A stretch of 64,000 nt of DNA, taken from an uncultured Allosphingosinicella sp. (GTDB lineage Bacteria; Pseudomonadota; Alphaproteobacteria; Sphingomonadales; Sphingomonadaceae). A model generated the notes under the pieces. It was not told the DNA's origin. It ran no database searches and was given only the letters and a program-made list of their open reading frames with translations. Of this stretch, positions 20,861 through 28,620 are shown in pieces. The DNA lies in the NCBI GenBank assembly GCA_934539295.1, contig CAKTCN010000014.1, positions 12,117 to 76,116 on the forward strand, given 5' to 3'. Position numbers and translations under genes: made by a program. The first letter of the stretch is position 1. Every line of letters starts with the position of its first letter.

Positions 20861-22189
20861 ATGCAGATCGTCACCCGTTTCGCGCCGTCGCCGACCGGCC
20901 GGCTTCATGTCGGCAACATCCGCACCGCGCTTCACAGCTTCCTGTGGGCGCGCAAGAATGGCGGCGCCTTCCTGCTGCGCCTGGACGATACCGACCGGGA
21001 GCGTTCTACCGAGGCGTTCGTGGATGCGATCCGCGCGGATCTGGCCTGGCTGGGGCTGAACCCCGATGGCGAGCGGCGGCAGTCGGAGCGGTTCGGCCTG
21101 TACGACGCGGCGCTGGAAAGGCTGCACGCGGAGGGTCGCGTCTATCCGGCCTATGAAACGGCGCAGGAACTGGACCTCAAGCGCAAGGTGCAGCTGAGCC
21201 GGGGCAAGCCACCGGTCTACGATCGTGCTGCACTTGGGCTGAGCGATGAAGAGCGCGCGGCGCTGGAAGCGGAAGGACGGCGGCCGCACTGGCGCTTCAA
21301 GCTCGACCATGGCGCCCCGATCCGCTGGCATGACGAAATCCGCGGCGACCAGAGCTTCGATCCGGCGCTGCTGTCCGACCCGGTGATCCGGCGCGAGGAT
21401 GGCAGCTGGCTCTATATGCTGCCGAGCGTGGTCGACGATATCGACATGGGCGTGACCCATGTGATGCGCGGCGAGGACCATGTCACCAACACCGCGCTCC
21501 AGATCCAGATGTTCGAGGCGCTGAGCGGCAATGTGCCCGCCTTTGCCCATGCCGCGTTGCTGGTCGGGTCGGAGGGCAAATTGTCCAAGCGGCTCGGCTC
21601 GCTCGGCGTCGATGGCATGCGCGATGACGGGATTGAGGCGATCGCTTTGCTCGCCAAGCTCGCGCGGATCGGCACCAGCCTTCCCGTCGAGCCGGTGACG
21701 GACGTGGCGCCGCTTGCCGACGGCTTCCGCTTCGACAGCTTCGGCCGCGCCCCTGCGCGGTTCGACATGGAGGAACTGGCGGCGCTTAATGCGCGCGTCG
21801 TGCACCAGCTCGATTTCGAGGCGGTGGCCGAGCGGCTTCCGGCGGGGCTCGACGCAGCGGCCTGGGGTGCGATCCGGCCCAATCTCAAGACCGTGGCCGA
21901 GGCGGCGGACTGGTGGGCAATCGTGCAGGGGCCGGTGCGCGCCGATGTGGCGGAAGAGGATCGCGCGTTCCTGATTGAAGCAGCGGAAGCGGCGGAGCGG
22001 ATCGACTGGACCGATGCACCGTGGAAGGCGCTGACGACGGCGCTCAAGGCGGCGAGCGGGCGTAGCGGCAAGGCCCTGTTCCTTCCGCTGCGCCGCGCGC
22101 TGACCGGGCGCGACAGCGGGCCAGAAATGGCGGCGCTCCTCCCGCTGATCGGGCGCGACGAGGCGGTGAAGCGGCTGCGGGCGGCATAG
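20861..22189 (+). CDS. gltX: Glutamyl-tRNA synthetase family protein
   Basis: A class I aminoacyl-tRNA synthetase of 442 residues. The HIGH-type site is [17 protein letters not shown] and the KMSKS-type site is KLSKRLGS. It is shorter than the usual GltX of about 470 residues and resembles the second GltX found in many alphaproteobacteria, which may charge tRNA-Gln with glutamate. That subfamily assignment is inference. The start MQIVTRF at 20861 matches the family N-terminus. Confidence 0.93.
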   Translation: MQIVTRFAPSPTGRLHVGNIRTALHSFLWARKNGGAFLLRLDDTDRERSTEAFVDAIRADLAWLGLNPDGERRQSERFGLYDAALERLHAEGRVYPAYETAQELDLKRKVQLSRGKPPVYDRAALGLSDEERAALEAEGRRPHWRFKLDHGAPIRWHDEIRGDQSFDPALLSDPVIRREDGSWLYMLPSVVDDIDMGVTHVMRGEDHVTNTALQIQMFEALSGNVPAFAHAALLVGSEGKLSKRLGSLGVDGMRDDGIEAIALLAKLARIGTSLPVEPVTDVAPLADGFRFDSFGRAPARFDMEELAALNARVVHQLDFEAVAERLPAGLDAAAWGAIRPNLKTVAEAADWWAIVQGPVRADVAEEDRAFLIEAAEAAERIDWTDAPWKALTTALKAASGRSGKALFLPLRRALTGRDSGPEMAALLPLIGRDEAVKRLRAA

Positions 22190-22229
22190 GGCCACCAGTT
22201 CGAAGAGTTGCCTGTCTGCACTCTCCACT

Positions 22230-22309
22230 CCGTTCCTTTCGAGCGAAGTCGAGAAACGATCACCCGCATTGCTCCATGAAGGTTTCTCGACTTCGCTCGA
22301 AACAAACGG
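22230..22309. repeat. Palindromic intergenic repeat, copy 2
   Basis: The arms CCTTTCGAGCGAAGTCGAGA and GGTTTCTCGACTTCGCTCGA are near-exact inverted copies separated by about 25 nt. It belongs to the same family as 11813-11885 and 59903-59972. It follows the gltX stop and may end its transcript by forming a long hairpin. Confidence 0.85.
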
Positions 22310-22349
22310 TCGGGGCACGCAATTGACGGCACCAACTTTGCCCGCGAAC

Positions 22350-22383
22350 GTTATGGTATAACATTGTGATATGAGGTAACATT
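22350..22383 (+). promoter_or_regulatory. Zur-like metal-repressor site upstream of the first TonB gene
   Basis: GTTATGGTATAAC (22350-22362) is a dyad with perfect 5-bp arms. With the following ATT it resembles proteobacterial Zur boxes (arms of GTTATA/TATAAC type). A related half-site, GGTAACATT, follows at 22375-22383. It lies 43-76 bp upstream of the TonB start. The sequence is unlike the Fur-like boxes of the 35-44 kb region. Zur binding is inferred from sequence resemblance alone. Confidence 0.5.
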
Positions 22384-22425
22384 CCCTTTAGAGTCGCCGA
22401 AGCGGCCTGTTCGAGGAGAAGTGCC

Positions 22426-23094
22426 ATGCAAGAAGGAGGTTTCCACCAGACCAACCGGGTCAGCCCGACCCGACTCACCATCGTCATCGGGCTGCACGTC
22501 GCGGCCGTCGGCGCACTGGCCTTGACCAAGATGGAGACGCCGGTAGGCGAGATCTTCGATCCGATCGATATCATCGACGTGAAGCTGCCGCCTCCGCCTC
22601 CGCCGCCCGATCCGGACCCGCAACCGAGCCCCAAGGTCCAGCCGCGGTCGCAGGTGGATACGGTCGAGCGCGTCATTCCCCTCCCCAGCAACGACGACTT
22701 CGTGGTCACGCAGCAACCCCAGGACGACATCGTCTTCAACCCCGGCCCGATCGGAGCCGACGATCCGGTGCCGCAGTCGCAGACGCTGCCCCCTCCTCCA
22801 CTCCCGCCCGCTCCCGTCCGCATGGAGGCAAAGCTGCGCTCGGGCGACCTGCAGCCACCCTATCCTGCATCCGAGGAACGGCTCGGCAACGAGGGAATGG
22901 TGGTGGTGCGGGTCACCGTCGGCCCCGACGGGCGGGTCAAGGCGGTGGAGAAGGTGCGCGCGACCAGCGACGCCTTCTTCCGATCGACCGAGCGTCATGC
23001 GCTGCGCGCCTGGCGGTTCGCGCCGGCGACCGAGGACGGCCGCCCGGTCGAGAGCCGCAAGACGATGACCTTGACCTTCCGTCTCGATGACTGA
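22426..23094 (+). CDS. TonB-family energy transducer (first copy)
   Basis: A 222-residue protein with one N-terminal membrane helix (LTIVIGLHVAAVGALAL), a proline-rich periplasmic spacer (PPPPPPPDPDPQP, later PPPPLPPAP), and a C-terminal TonB domain (PPYPASEERLGNEG ... VRVTVGPDGRV ... ALRAWRFAPA). It passes ExbBD energy to outer-membrane receptors. GGAGAAG lies upstream of the ATG. The Zur-like site in its promoter suggests use under zinc limitation, unlike the iron-linked TonB at 37572. No exbB/exbD genes are nearby. Confidence 0.9.
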   Translation: MQEGGFHQTNRVSPTRLTIVIGLHVAAVGALALTKMETPVGEIFDPIDIIDVKLPPPPPPPDPDPQPSPKVQPRSQVDTVERVIPLPSNDDFVVTQQPQDDIVFNPGPIGADDPVPQSQTLPPPPLPPAPVRMEAKLRSGDLQPPYPASEERLGNEGMVVVRVTVGPDGRVKAVEKVRATSDAFFRSTERHALRAWRFAPATEDGRPVESRKTMTLTFRLDD

Positions 23095-23149
23095 GCACTC
23101 GCTGCGGGGTGGGCTGGCGAAACCGGCCCGCCCCGCTTATCTTGGCCGC

Positions 23150-23467
23150 ATGGCACTTCCCCGTCCGTCATCGCCCCGCGCCGTCTGGGCCGATCTCAAG
23201 GCCTTCATCCGCGGGCGCGAGAAGCATCAGCTGATCGCCGCCGGTGCGGCGGTGCTGATCCCGACCGTGCTGATCGCCGGCTTCTACCTCGACGCGCGCA
23301 GTCTCGGGCCCAAGGAGCAGGTGATCTACGTCGACAGCTGGTCCGCCGACCGCAGCGATGCCGAGATCGTCGCCCAGCAGAAGATCGACCAGGCCGCCAA
23401 GGACAAGCGCGCGGCCGAACGGCAGGCGGTGTACAAGGAATTGCAGGAACGCACCGGCACAAAATGA
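23150..23467 (+). CDS. Small single-pass membrane protein of unknown function
   Basis: A protein of about 105 residues with a basic N-terminus, one membrane helix (LIAAGAAVLIPTVLIAGFYL) and a hydrophilic tail rich in Lys/Arg/Glu (predicted helix AAKDKRAAERQAVYKELQER). Starts at 23087 (overlapping the TonB stop) and 23150 are both open; 23150 is preferred because the longer leader looks non-coding. Its stop overlaps the ribD start as ATGA, so it is translated with the riboflavin genes. Function unknown. Confidence 0.7.
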   Translation: MALPRPSSPRAVWADLKAFIRGREKHQLIAAGAAVLIPTVLIAGFYLDARSLGPKEQVIYVDSWSADRSDAEIVAQQKIDQAAKDKRAAERQAVYKELQERTGTK

Positions 23468-24432
23468 ACGACGCTGCCTGGATGAAGGCGGCGATTGCGC
23501 TCGGTGCGCAGAGCCGCGGCCGCACCGCACCCAACCCCAATGTCGGCTGCCTCCTCGTGCGCGACGATGTGGTGGTCGGCGAAGGCCGCACGCAGTCTGG
23601 CGGCCGTCCCCATGCCGAGGCCGTGGCGCTCGATCAGGCGGGTGAAGCCGCGCGCGGCGCCACTGCCTATGTGACGCTCGAACCCTGTGCCCACCTCAGT
23701 CCGCGCGGTCCCGCCTGCGCGGACCTGCTGATCGCGGCTGGAGTGACACGCGTGGTCGCGGCCCTGACCGACCCCGATCTGCGTACGAATGGCCAAGGCC
23801 TGGCCCGCATCGCCGCCGCGGGCATCGCGATCGAAGTCGGCGTCGAGGCTGAAGCGGCGGCGCGATCGATGGCGGGCTTCCTCACCCGCATCCGCCTTGG
23901 CCGGCCCTATGTCACCTTGAAGCTCGCCATGTCGATCGACGGCAAGATTGCGCTCCCCTCGGGCGAGAGCAAATGGATCTCCGGCGAGGATGCCCGCGCC
24001 GACGTGCACCGCGAACGCGCCAGGGCCGACATGATCCTGGTCGGCCGTGGCACCTACGAGGCCGACCAGCCCAGGCTGGACGTGCGCCTTCCGGGCCTGG
24101 AGGATGCAAGCCCTGCCCGCGCGCTGCTGACCCGCGGTGACGGCGCAGAGGGCTGGACTCGCCTGTCCGCACCCGAGGACATATTCGACCTTCGCGACGT
24201 CAACGACCTGCTGGTCGAAGGCGGCGCCGGGGCGGCGAGCGCCTTCCTCTCCGCCGATCTGGTCGATCGCCTGCTCATCTACCGCGCGCCCGTGCTGATT
24301 GGCGAAGGCAAGCAGTCGCTGGGCTATATCGGCCTGACCGCGCTCGCCGATGCGCATGGGCGGTGGGAGCTCACCGACCATGAGCCGCTTGGCAGGGACC
24401 GGCTTGAGGTCTACGAGCGCGTCCGTTCATAA
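23464..24432 (+). CDS. ribD: Bifunctional pyrimidine deaminase / reductase RibD
   Basis: The second and third steps of riboflavin synthesis. The N-terminal deaminase has the zinc site GGRPHAEAVAL plus TLEPCAHLSPRGPAC, with an NPNVGC opening. The C-terminal reductase begins near RPYVTLKLAMSIDGKIAL. The product is 322 residues, slightly shorter than the E. coli protein. It is the first gene of ribD-ribE-ribH. ribBA, often between ribE and ribH in related genomes, is absent from this cluster. Confidence 0.96.
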   Translation: MNDAAWMKAAIALGAQSRGRTAPNPNVGCLLVRDDVVVGEGRTQSGGRPHAEAVALDQAGEAARGATAYVTLEPCAHLSPRGPACADLLIAAGVTRVVAALTDPDLRTNGQGLARIAAAGIAIEVGVEAEAAARSMAGFLTRIRLGRPYVTLKLAMSIDGKIALPSGESKWISGEDARADVHRERARADMILVGRGTYEADQPRLDVRLPGLEDASPARALLTRGDGAEGWTRLSAPEDIFDLRDVNDLLVEGGAGAASAFLSADLVDRLLIYRAPVLIGEGKQSLGYIGLTALADAHGRWELTDHEPLGRDRLEVYERVRS

Positions 24433-24472
24433 CCCGCAACGCGTGCCATCTTCGCGCGCGTGGAGAAGCTTG

Positions 24473-25078
24473 GTGTTCACCGGAATCATCACCGACGTTG
24501 GCCGCATCGAAAGGGTCGAGCAGCGCGGCGACACGCGCATCTTCATCGCCTGCGCCTACGACTTGTCCAACGTCGATCTTGGCGCCTCCATCGCCTGTTC
24601 GGGCGTGTGCCTGACCGTGGTGGACAAGGGTCCGGATTGGTTCGCGGTCGACGTGTCGGCCGAGACGATCAGCCGTACCGCCACAGACATGTGGGTGGAG
24701 GGGCGCCGCCTCAACCTCGAACGCGCATTGAAGGTCGGCGACGAGTTGGGCGGACATATTGTCACCGGCCATGTCGACGGCGTCGGCGAAGTGGTGGGCG
24801 TATGCCCCGAGGGCGACTCGCGCCGCATCGGCATCTCGGTCCCGGGCTCGCTCGCGCCCTACCTGTCGGAGAAGGGCTCGGTCACCGTCGACGGCGTGTC
24901 GCTGACGGTCAACCAGGTCGCCGATCAGGCGGACGGATCGACCCACTTCTCCCTCAACATCATTCCTCACACGGCCGAGCAGACCACCCTGGCTGCCCTG
25001 GCACCCGGAAGCGCCGTGAACATCGAAATCGATGTGCTCGCCCGCTATCTGGGCCGCATGATGGACCTTCGGCGCTGA
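24473..25078 (+). CDS. ribE: Riboflavin synthase, alpha chain
   Basis: The enzyme catalyses the final step, dismutation of two 6,7-dimethyl-8-ribityllumazine molecules to riboflavin. The 201-residue product carries two lumazine-binding repeats: [10 protein letters not shown]...CSGVCLTV, then [11 protein letters not shown]...VDGVSLTVN. The start is GTG at 24473, supported by GGAGAAG and the canonical (M)FTGII N-terminus. It lies 40 nt after ribD. Confidence 0.95.
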   Translation: MFTGIITDVGRIERVEQRGDTRIFIACAYDLSNVDLGASIACSGVCLTVVDKGPDWFAVDVSAETISRTATDMWVEGRRLNLERALKVGDELGGHIVTGHVDGVGEVVGVCPEGDSRRIGISVPGSLAPYLSEKGSVTVDGVSLTVNQVADQADGSTHFSLNIIPHTAEQTTLAALAPGSAVNIEIDVLARYLGRMMDLRR

Positions 25079-25121
25079 TCCGCGCGATCACGCCCCTGCA
25101 CCAATTTCTGGAGAACTGACC

Positions 25122-25538
25122 TTGGCCAAGCTGCTGATCGTCGAAGCGCGCTTCTACGACCACCTCAACGACCTGCTGCTGGAAGGCGCGCGCGCCGCGA
25201 TCGCCGATGCGGGGCACGAACATGAAACGGTGACGGTGCCGGGCGCACTGGAAGTGCCGGGGGCGATCGCGCTGGCAGCCGAGAGCGGCCGCTATGACGG
25301 CTTCGTCGCGCTTGGGGTGGTGATCCGCGGCGAAACCTACCATTTCGAGATCGTGGCCGGCGAAAGCGCACGCGGCATCATGGCGCTGACCATGGACGGG
25401 CTCGCGATCGGCAACGGCATCCTGACCGTCGAGAACGAAGCACAGGCCCTTACCCGCGCCCGGCCCGACGAGAAGAACAAGGGCGGCGAGGCAGCCAGGG
25501 CGGCGCTCGCCATGATGGCGCTGAAGGATCGGTTCTGA
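25122..25538 (+). CDS. ribH: 6,7-dimethyl-8-ribityllumazine synthase
   Basis: A 138-residue subunit of the icosahedral or decameric lumazine synthase. It has the substrate loop [14 protein letters not shown] and the catalytic histidine in [15 protein letters not shown] second conserved block near the C-terminus reads [14 protein letters not shown]. It is the last gene of the riboflavin operon and is followed by a 22-bp palindromic hairpin. Confidence 0.96.
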   Translation: MAKLLIVEARFYDHLNDLLLEGARAAIADAGHEHETVTVPGALEVPGAIALAAESGRYDGFVALGVVIRGETYHFEIVAGESARGIMALTMDGLAIGNGILTVENEAQALTRARPDEKNKGGEAARAALAMMALKDRF

Positions 25539-25546
25539 AAAGATCG

Positions 25547-25568
25547 CCTCCCGCCTGCAGGCGGGAGG
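25547..25568. terminator. Hairpin between convergent ribH and BamE-like genes
   Basis: CCTCCCGCCTGCAGGCGGGAGG is a perfect 22-bp palindrome. On the minus strand it is followed by CGATCTTTTC, so it could end the lipoprotein transcript; on the plus strand no T-run follows. Confidence 0.55.
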
Positions 25569-25577
25569 TGCGACGGA

Positions 25578-26051
25578 TCAGCGCGGATTGTCGGCCGTAG
25601 GCGGTGCCTGGCCGGCAGCACCGACCGCGCCGATATTGCCGAACAATTCCTGGAAGAAGCCGCTCTCGCGGCCCAGCGTCGGCGTCTTCTCGCCATAAGG
25701 ATTGATCGACGCGATCTGGTCGATGCCCGTGCGGTTCACCGTCGTGACATTGCCCGCATCGTCGAAGCGAACATGAAGCACCGTCTGCTCGACCGGGTTC
25801 GGCATCTGGAATCCAAAGTTGCGGGTGTTGCGCGATACATAATACCAGTCGCGCTGATCGAACTGCCCGACAAAGGTCGGACGGCCGAGCGTGCCGGTGA
25901 CCGAGTCGCGATTATCCACGCCGGGCTGCACAGAGGAGACAAGGGCTTCGTCGACCAGGTAGCCCTGATGGTCCCGGATCTGGGTGCAGCCGGCCGTCAG
26001 CCCTGCCGCGCCCACCAGCGCCAACATCGCGCTTCGTGCTTTCCGGGTCAT
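25578..26051 (-). CDS. Outer-membrane assembly lipoprotein, BamE/SmpA/OmlA family
   Basis: A protein of about 157 residues with a lipoprotein signal (LALVGAAGLTAGC, lipidated Cys) and a BamE core: HQGYLVD ... VQPGVDNRDSVTGTLGRP, followed by WYYVSRN. BamE stabilises the BAM complex that inserts outer-membrane barrels. The start is ATG 26051, or TTG 26057, which has the better ribosome site (GGAGAATGA). It is divergent from the next gene. Confidence 0.88.
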   Translation of the reverse strand: MTRKARSAMLALVGAAGLTAGCTQIRDHQGYLVDEALVSSVQPGVDNRDSVTGTLGRPTFVGQFDQRDWYYVSRNTRNFGFQMPNPVEQTVLHVRFDDAGNVTTVNRTGIDQIASINPYGEKTPTLGRESGFFQELFGNIGAVGAAGQAPPTADNPR

Positions 26052-26188
26052 CCTCAATCATTCTCCACGAAAATCGGGCCGCTGCCGCGCCCGCCTTGCG
26101 GGCTGCAACGGCAAGCCCCAATATGCGAGGAAAGCTGAACGGCGCAAGTACGGCGCCCGGCCGCATCCACGATTGGGAAAACTAAAGA

Positions 26189-26701
26189 TTGTCCTTTCTG
26201 TCCCGCATCTTCGGCCGGCCGCGCGGCTGGGCGCGATACCAGCCCCTTTATGATGCCATCGTCCAGGTGAGCCGCGATCCCGCCTGGTACCTGGAGGGCG
26301 AGGTGCCGGACACCGTCACCGGCCGCTTCGACATGATCGCCGCCGTGTTTGCGATTGTCGTGGTACGAACCGAAAAGGAAGGCGCCGCCGGCGTCAGGGC
26401 CACCGCCATGCTGACCGAGATCTTCGTCGCCGACATGGACGGCAGTATCCGGCAACTCGGCATCGGCGACCTGATGGTGGGCAAGCATCTCGGCCGCATG
26501 ATGGCCGCACTCGGCGGCCGCATCGGTGCGTTCCGTGACGTGGACGACCTGACACCGCCCGTACGCCGCAACATCTTCCATGAGGCGCCGCCGTCCGAGG
26601 ATGCCGTGCATTTCGTGTCGGCGCGATTGGAAGCTTTTCGCACGCGCCTTGCCGCCGCACCTGCGGAACAGATTCTTGGCGGGACGCTTCCTTCGCTATG
26701 A
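26189..26701 (+). CDS. Ubiquinol-cytochrome c chaperone family protein
   Basis: A 170-residue protein of the CBP3/UQCC1 family, which in mitochondria helps assemble the bc1 complex. Typical segments are PLYDAIVQVSRDPAWYLEG and VPDTVTGRFDMIAAVFAIVV, then GDLMVGKHLGRMMAALGGR. The start is a TTG at 26189 with a weak ribosome site. Its stop overlaps the next start as ATGA. The bacterial role is inferred from the mitochondrial homologues. Confidence 0.88.
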   Translation: MSFLSRIFGRPRGWARYQPLYDAIVQVSRDPAWYLEGEVPDTVTGRFDMIAAVFAIVVVRTEKEGAAGVRATAMLTEIFVADMDGSIRQLGIGDLMVGKHLGRMMAALGGRIGAFRDVDDLTPPVRRNIFHEAPPSEDAVHFVSARLEAFRTRLAAAPAEQILGGTLPSL

Positions 26702-27225
26702 GCCAGCCCGAATTCAGCCGCCCGATTCGCATCGACACGATCGGCAGCGCCCGTCGCGACATTGCGGTGGAGGCGGAGCCGGAGGAGCGCGAGGCGCTTG
26801 CCCGCCGCTTCGGCATCGCCGCCATCGACACGCTCTCCGCCAGGCTGGAGATCAGTCGCAACGGTGACGAGATACGCGCCACCGGCCGCCTCGAAGCCCG
26901 CGTCACGCAATCCTGCGTGGTGACGGAGGCGCCGGTGCCCGCCGCCGTGAACGAACCGTTCGACATCCTCTTCCGCCCCCAGCCTGCCATCGACGGCGCC
27001 GAGGAGGAGATCGAACTGATGGAAACCGACATGGACGTCGTCTTCTACGACGGCGGAGCGGTTGATGTCGGCGAAGCGGTCGCGGAAACGCTGTCGCTCA
27101 GCCTCGATCCCTACCCGCGCGCTCCGGATGCGGAGGAGGTGCTGAAAGCGGCAGGGGTCAAGAGCGAGGCAGAGGCAGGCGCCTTCGGTGCGCTTGCTGC
27201 GCTGAGAGACAAGCTCAAGCCGTGA
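26698..27225 (+). CDS. YceD-family (DUF177) protein
   Basis: A 175-residue acidic protein of the YceD/DUF177 family, with the conserved VTQSCVVTEAPV and the C-terminal PRAPDAEEVL segment. Family members are linked to 23S rRNA stability and usually precede rpmF-plsX; those genes are not here. Translationally coupled (ATGA) to the cytochrome bc1 chaperone gene, a pairing common in sphingomonads. Confidence 0.88.
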   Translation: MSQPEFSRPIRIDTIGSARRDIAVEAEPEEREALARRFGIAAIDTLSARLEISRNGDEIRATGRLEARVTQSCVVTEAPVPAAVNEPFDILFRPQPAIDGAEEEIELMETDMDVVFYDGGAVDVGEAVAETLSLSLDPYPRAPDAEEVLKAAGVKSEAEAGAFGALAALRDKLKP

Positions 27226-27231
27226 CGCTAT

Positions 27232-27253
27232 CTCTCGGTGCCAGGGCCGAGAG
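27232..27253. terminator. Small hairpin between convergent yceD and prsR
   Basis: CTCTCGG (27232-27238) pairs with CCGAGAG (27247-27253) around an 8-nt loop. No T-run follows on either strand, so its action as a terminator is uncertain. It overlaps the 30-nt gap between the two stop codons. Confidence 0.3.
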
Positions 27254-27255
27254 CC

Positions 27256-28620
27256 TCACGGCTGTAGATCATATTGCTTCATCAGGTCGTAAAGGGTCGG
27301 CCGGCTGATCCCCAGCAGCTTGGCCGCGCCTGATATGTTGTTGTCGGTGCGCGCCAGCGCCTGGCGGATCGCGCGCCGGTCCGACTCTTCGCGGGCGGCC
27401 TTGAGGTTGACCGGCGCGCCCTCCGCCGAGCCGCTCGCCAGGTCGAGATCCTCGGCGCTGACGAACTTACCGTCCGCCATGATCACCGCCCGCTTAATCC
27501 GGTTCTCCAACTCGCGCACATTGCCGGGCCACCGCCACGCATCGATCGAGGCCAGCGCGCCGGGACTGAGGCCCCTGACCTGCGGGTTCAGCTCGCGCGC
27601 GAACAGATGGACGAAATGGCGGGCGAGCAGGACGGCATCGCCATGCCGTTCCGCAAGCGATGGGATCTTCACCTCGATCTCCGCCAGCCGGTAGTAGAGG
27701 TCTTCGCGGAAACGCCCGTCGGCAATCATCGCGGGCAGGTTCTGGTGCGTCGCGCACACGATCCGTGTGTCGACCGCGATCGCCTTGCGCCCGCCCACGC
27801 GTTCGATCACGCGTTCCTGCAGGAAGCGCAGCAGCTTGACCTGCAAAGGCAGCGGAATGTCGCCCACTTCGTCCAGGAACAGGGTGCCGCCCTCGGCCAG
27901 CTCGATCTTGCCCTCGGTGGTCTTGATCGCGCCGGTGAACGCCCCCTTTTCATAGCCGAACAGCTCCGCCTCCAGCAGGTTTTCAGGGATGGCAGCACAG
28001 TTGATCGCGACGAACGCACCCCTTGCCCGGCCGCTCGCATGATGAAGCCCGCGGGCCAGCAATTCCTTGCCCGTGCCGCTCGCGCCCAGCAGCAGCACGG
28101 TGACATTGGTGTTGGCTACGCGTTCGATCATGCGCGCCACCTTCGTCATCTCGGGCGCGGCCGTGACCATGGTGCCGAGCACCGTGCGATCCGCGTCCGC
28201 GCGCTGTTCCAATCGCCGGTTCTCCGCCTCGATGTCGTGAAGCTGAAAGGCGCGGCGCACGATCAGGCCGAGCTGGTCGATATCGACCGGCTTCTGGTAG
28301 AAATCATAGGCACCCGACGCGATCGCCCGCAGCGCGCTTTCGCGGGCGCCATGGCCGGTCGCCACCACCACCTTGGTTTCGGGGCGAAGCGACAGGATGG
28401 TTTCCAACGTGGCGAAGCCCTCGCTCACGCCGTCGGGATCGGGAGGCAGGCCAAGGTCCAGCGTGACCACGGCTGGCTCTGCCGACCGTACCAGGTCGAC
28501 TGCGCCTTGCCTGTCCGGCGCGGTCAGCACCTCATAATCGTCATAGGCCCAGCGCAATTGCCGCTGCAGTCCCTCGTCATCCTCGACGATCAGCAGCTTG
28601 GGCCGGGCCGGGACGTTCAT
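27256..28620 (-). CDS. prsR: PEP-CTERM-box response regulator, sigma-54 activator PrsR
   Basis: A 454-residue NtrC-type regulator: receiver domain with D55 (VVTLDLGLPPDPDG), an AAA+ domain with GASGTGKELLA and the sigma-54 contact motif EKGAFTGA, and a C-terminal Fis-type helix-turn-helix (ISGAAKLLGISRPTLYDLM). It matches the PrsR family, which in exosortase-containing bacteria activates sigma-54 promoters of exopolysaccharide and PEP-CTERM protein genes. The kinase gene prsK is immediately upstream and overlaps (ATGA). No exosortase or PEP-CTERM gene is in this window. Confidence 0.92.
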   Translation of the reverse strand: MNVPARPKLLIVEDDEGLQRQLRWAYDDYEVLTAPDRQGAVDLVRSAEPAVVTLDLGLPPDPDGVSEGFATLETILSLRPETKVVVATGHGARESALRAIASGAYDFYQKPVDIDQLGLIVRRAFQLHDIEAENRRLEQRADADRTVLGTMVTAAPEMTKVARMIERVANTNVTVLLLGASGTGKELLARGLHHASGRARGAFVAINCAAIPENLLEAELFGYEKGAFTGAIKTTEGKIELAEGGTLFLDEVGDIPLPLQVKLLRFLQERVIERVGGRKAIAVDTRIVCATHQNLPAMIADGRFREDLYYRLAEIEVKIPSLAERHGDAVLLARHFVHLFARELNPQVRGLSPGALASIDAWRWPGNVRELENRIKRAVIMADGKFVSAEDLDLASGSAEGAPVNLKAAREESDRRAIRQALARTDNNISGAAKLLGISRPTLYDLMKQYDLQP

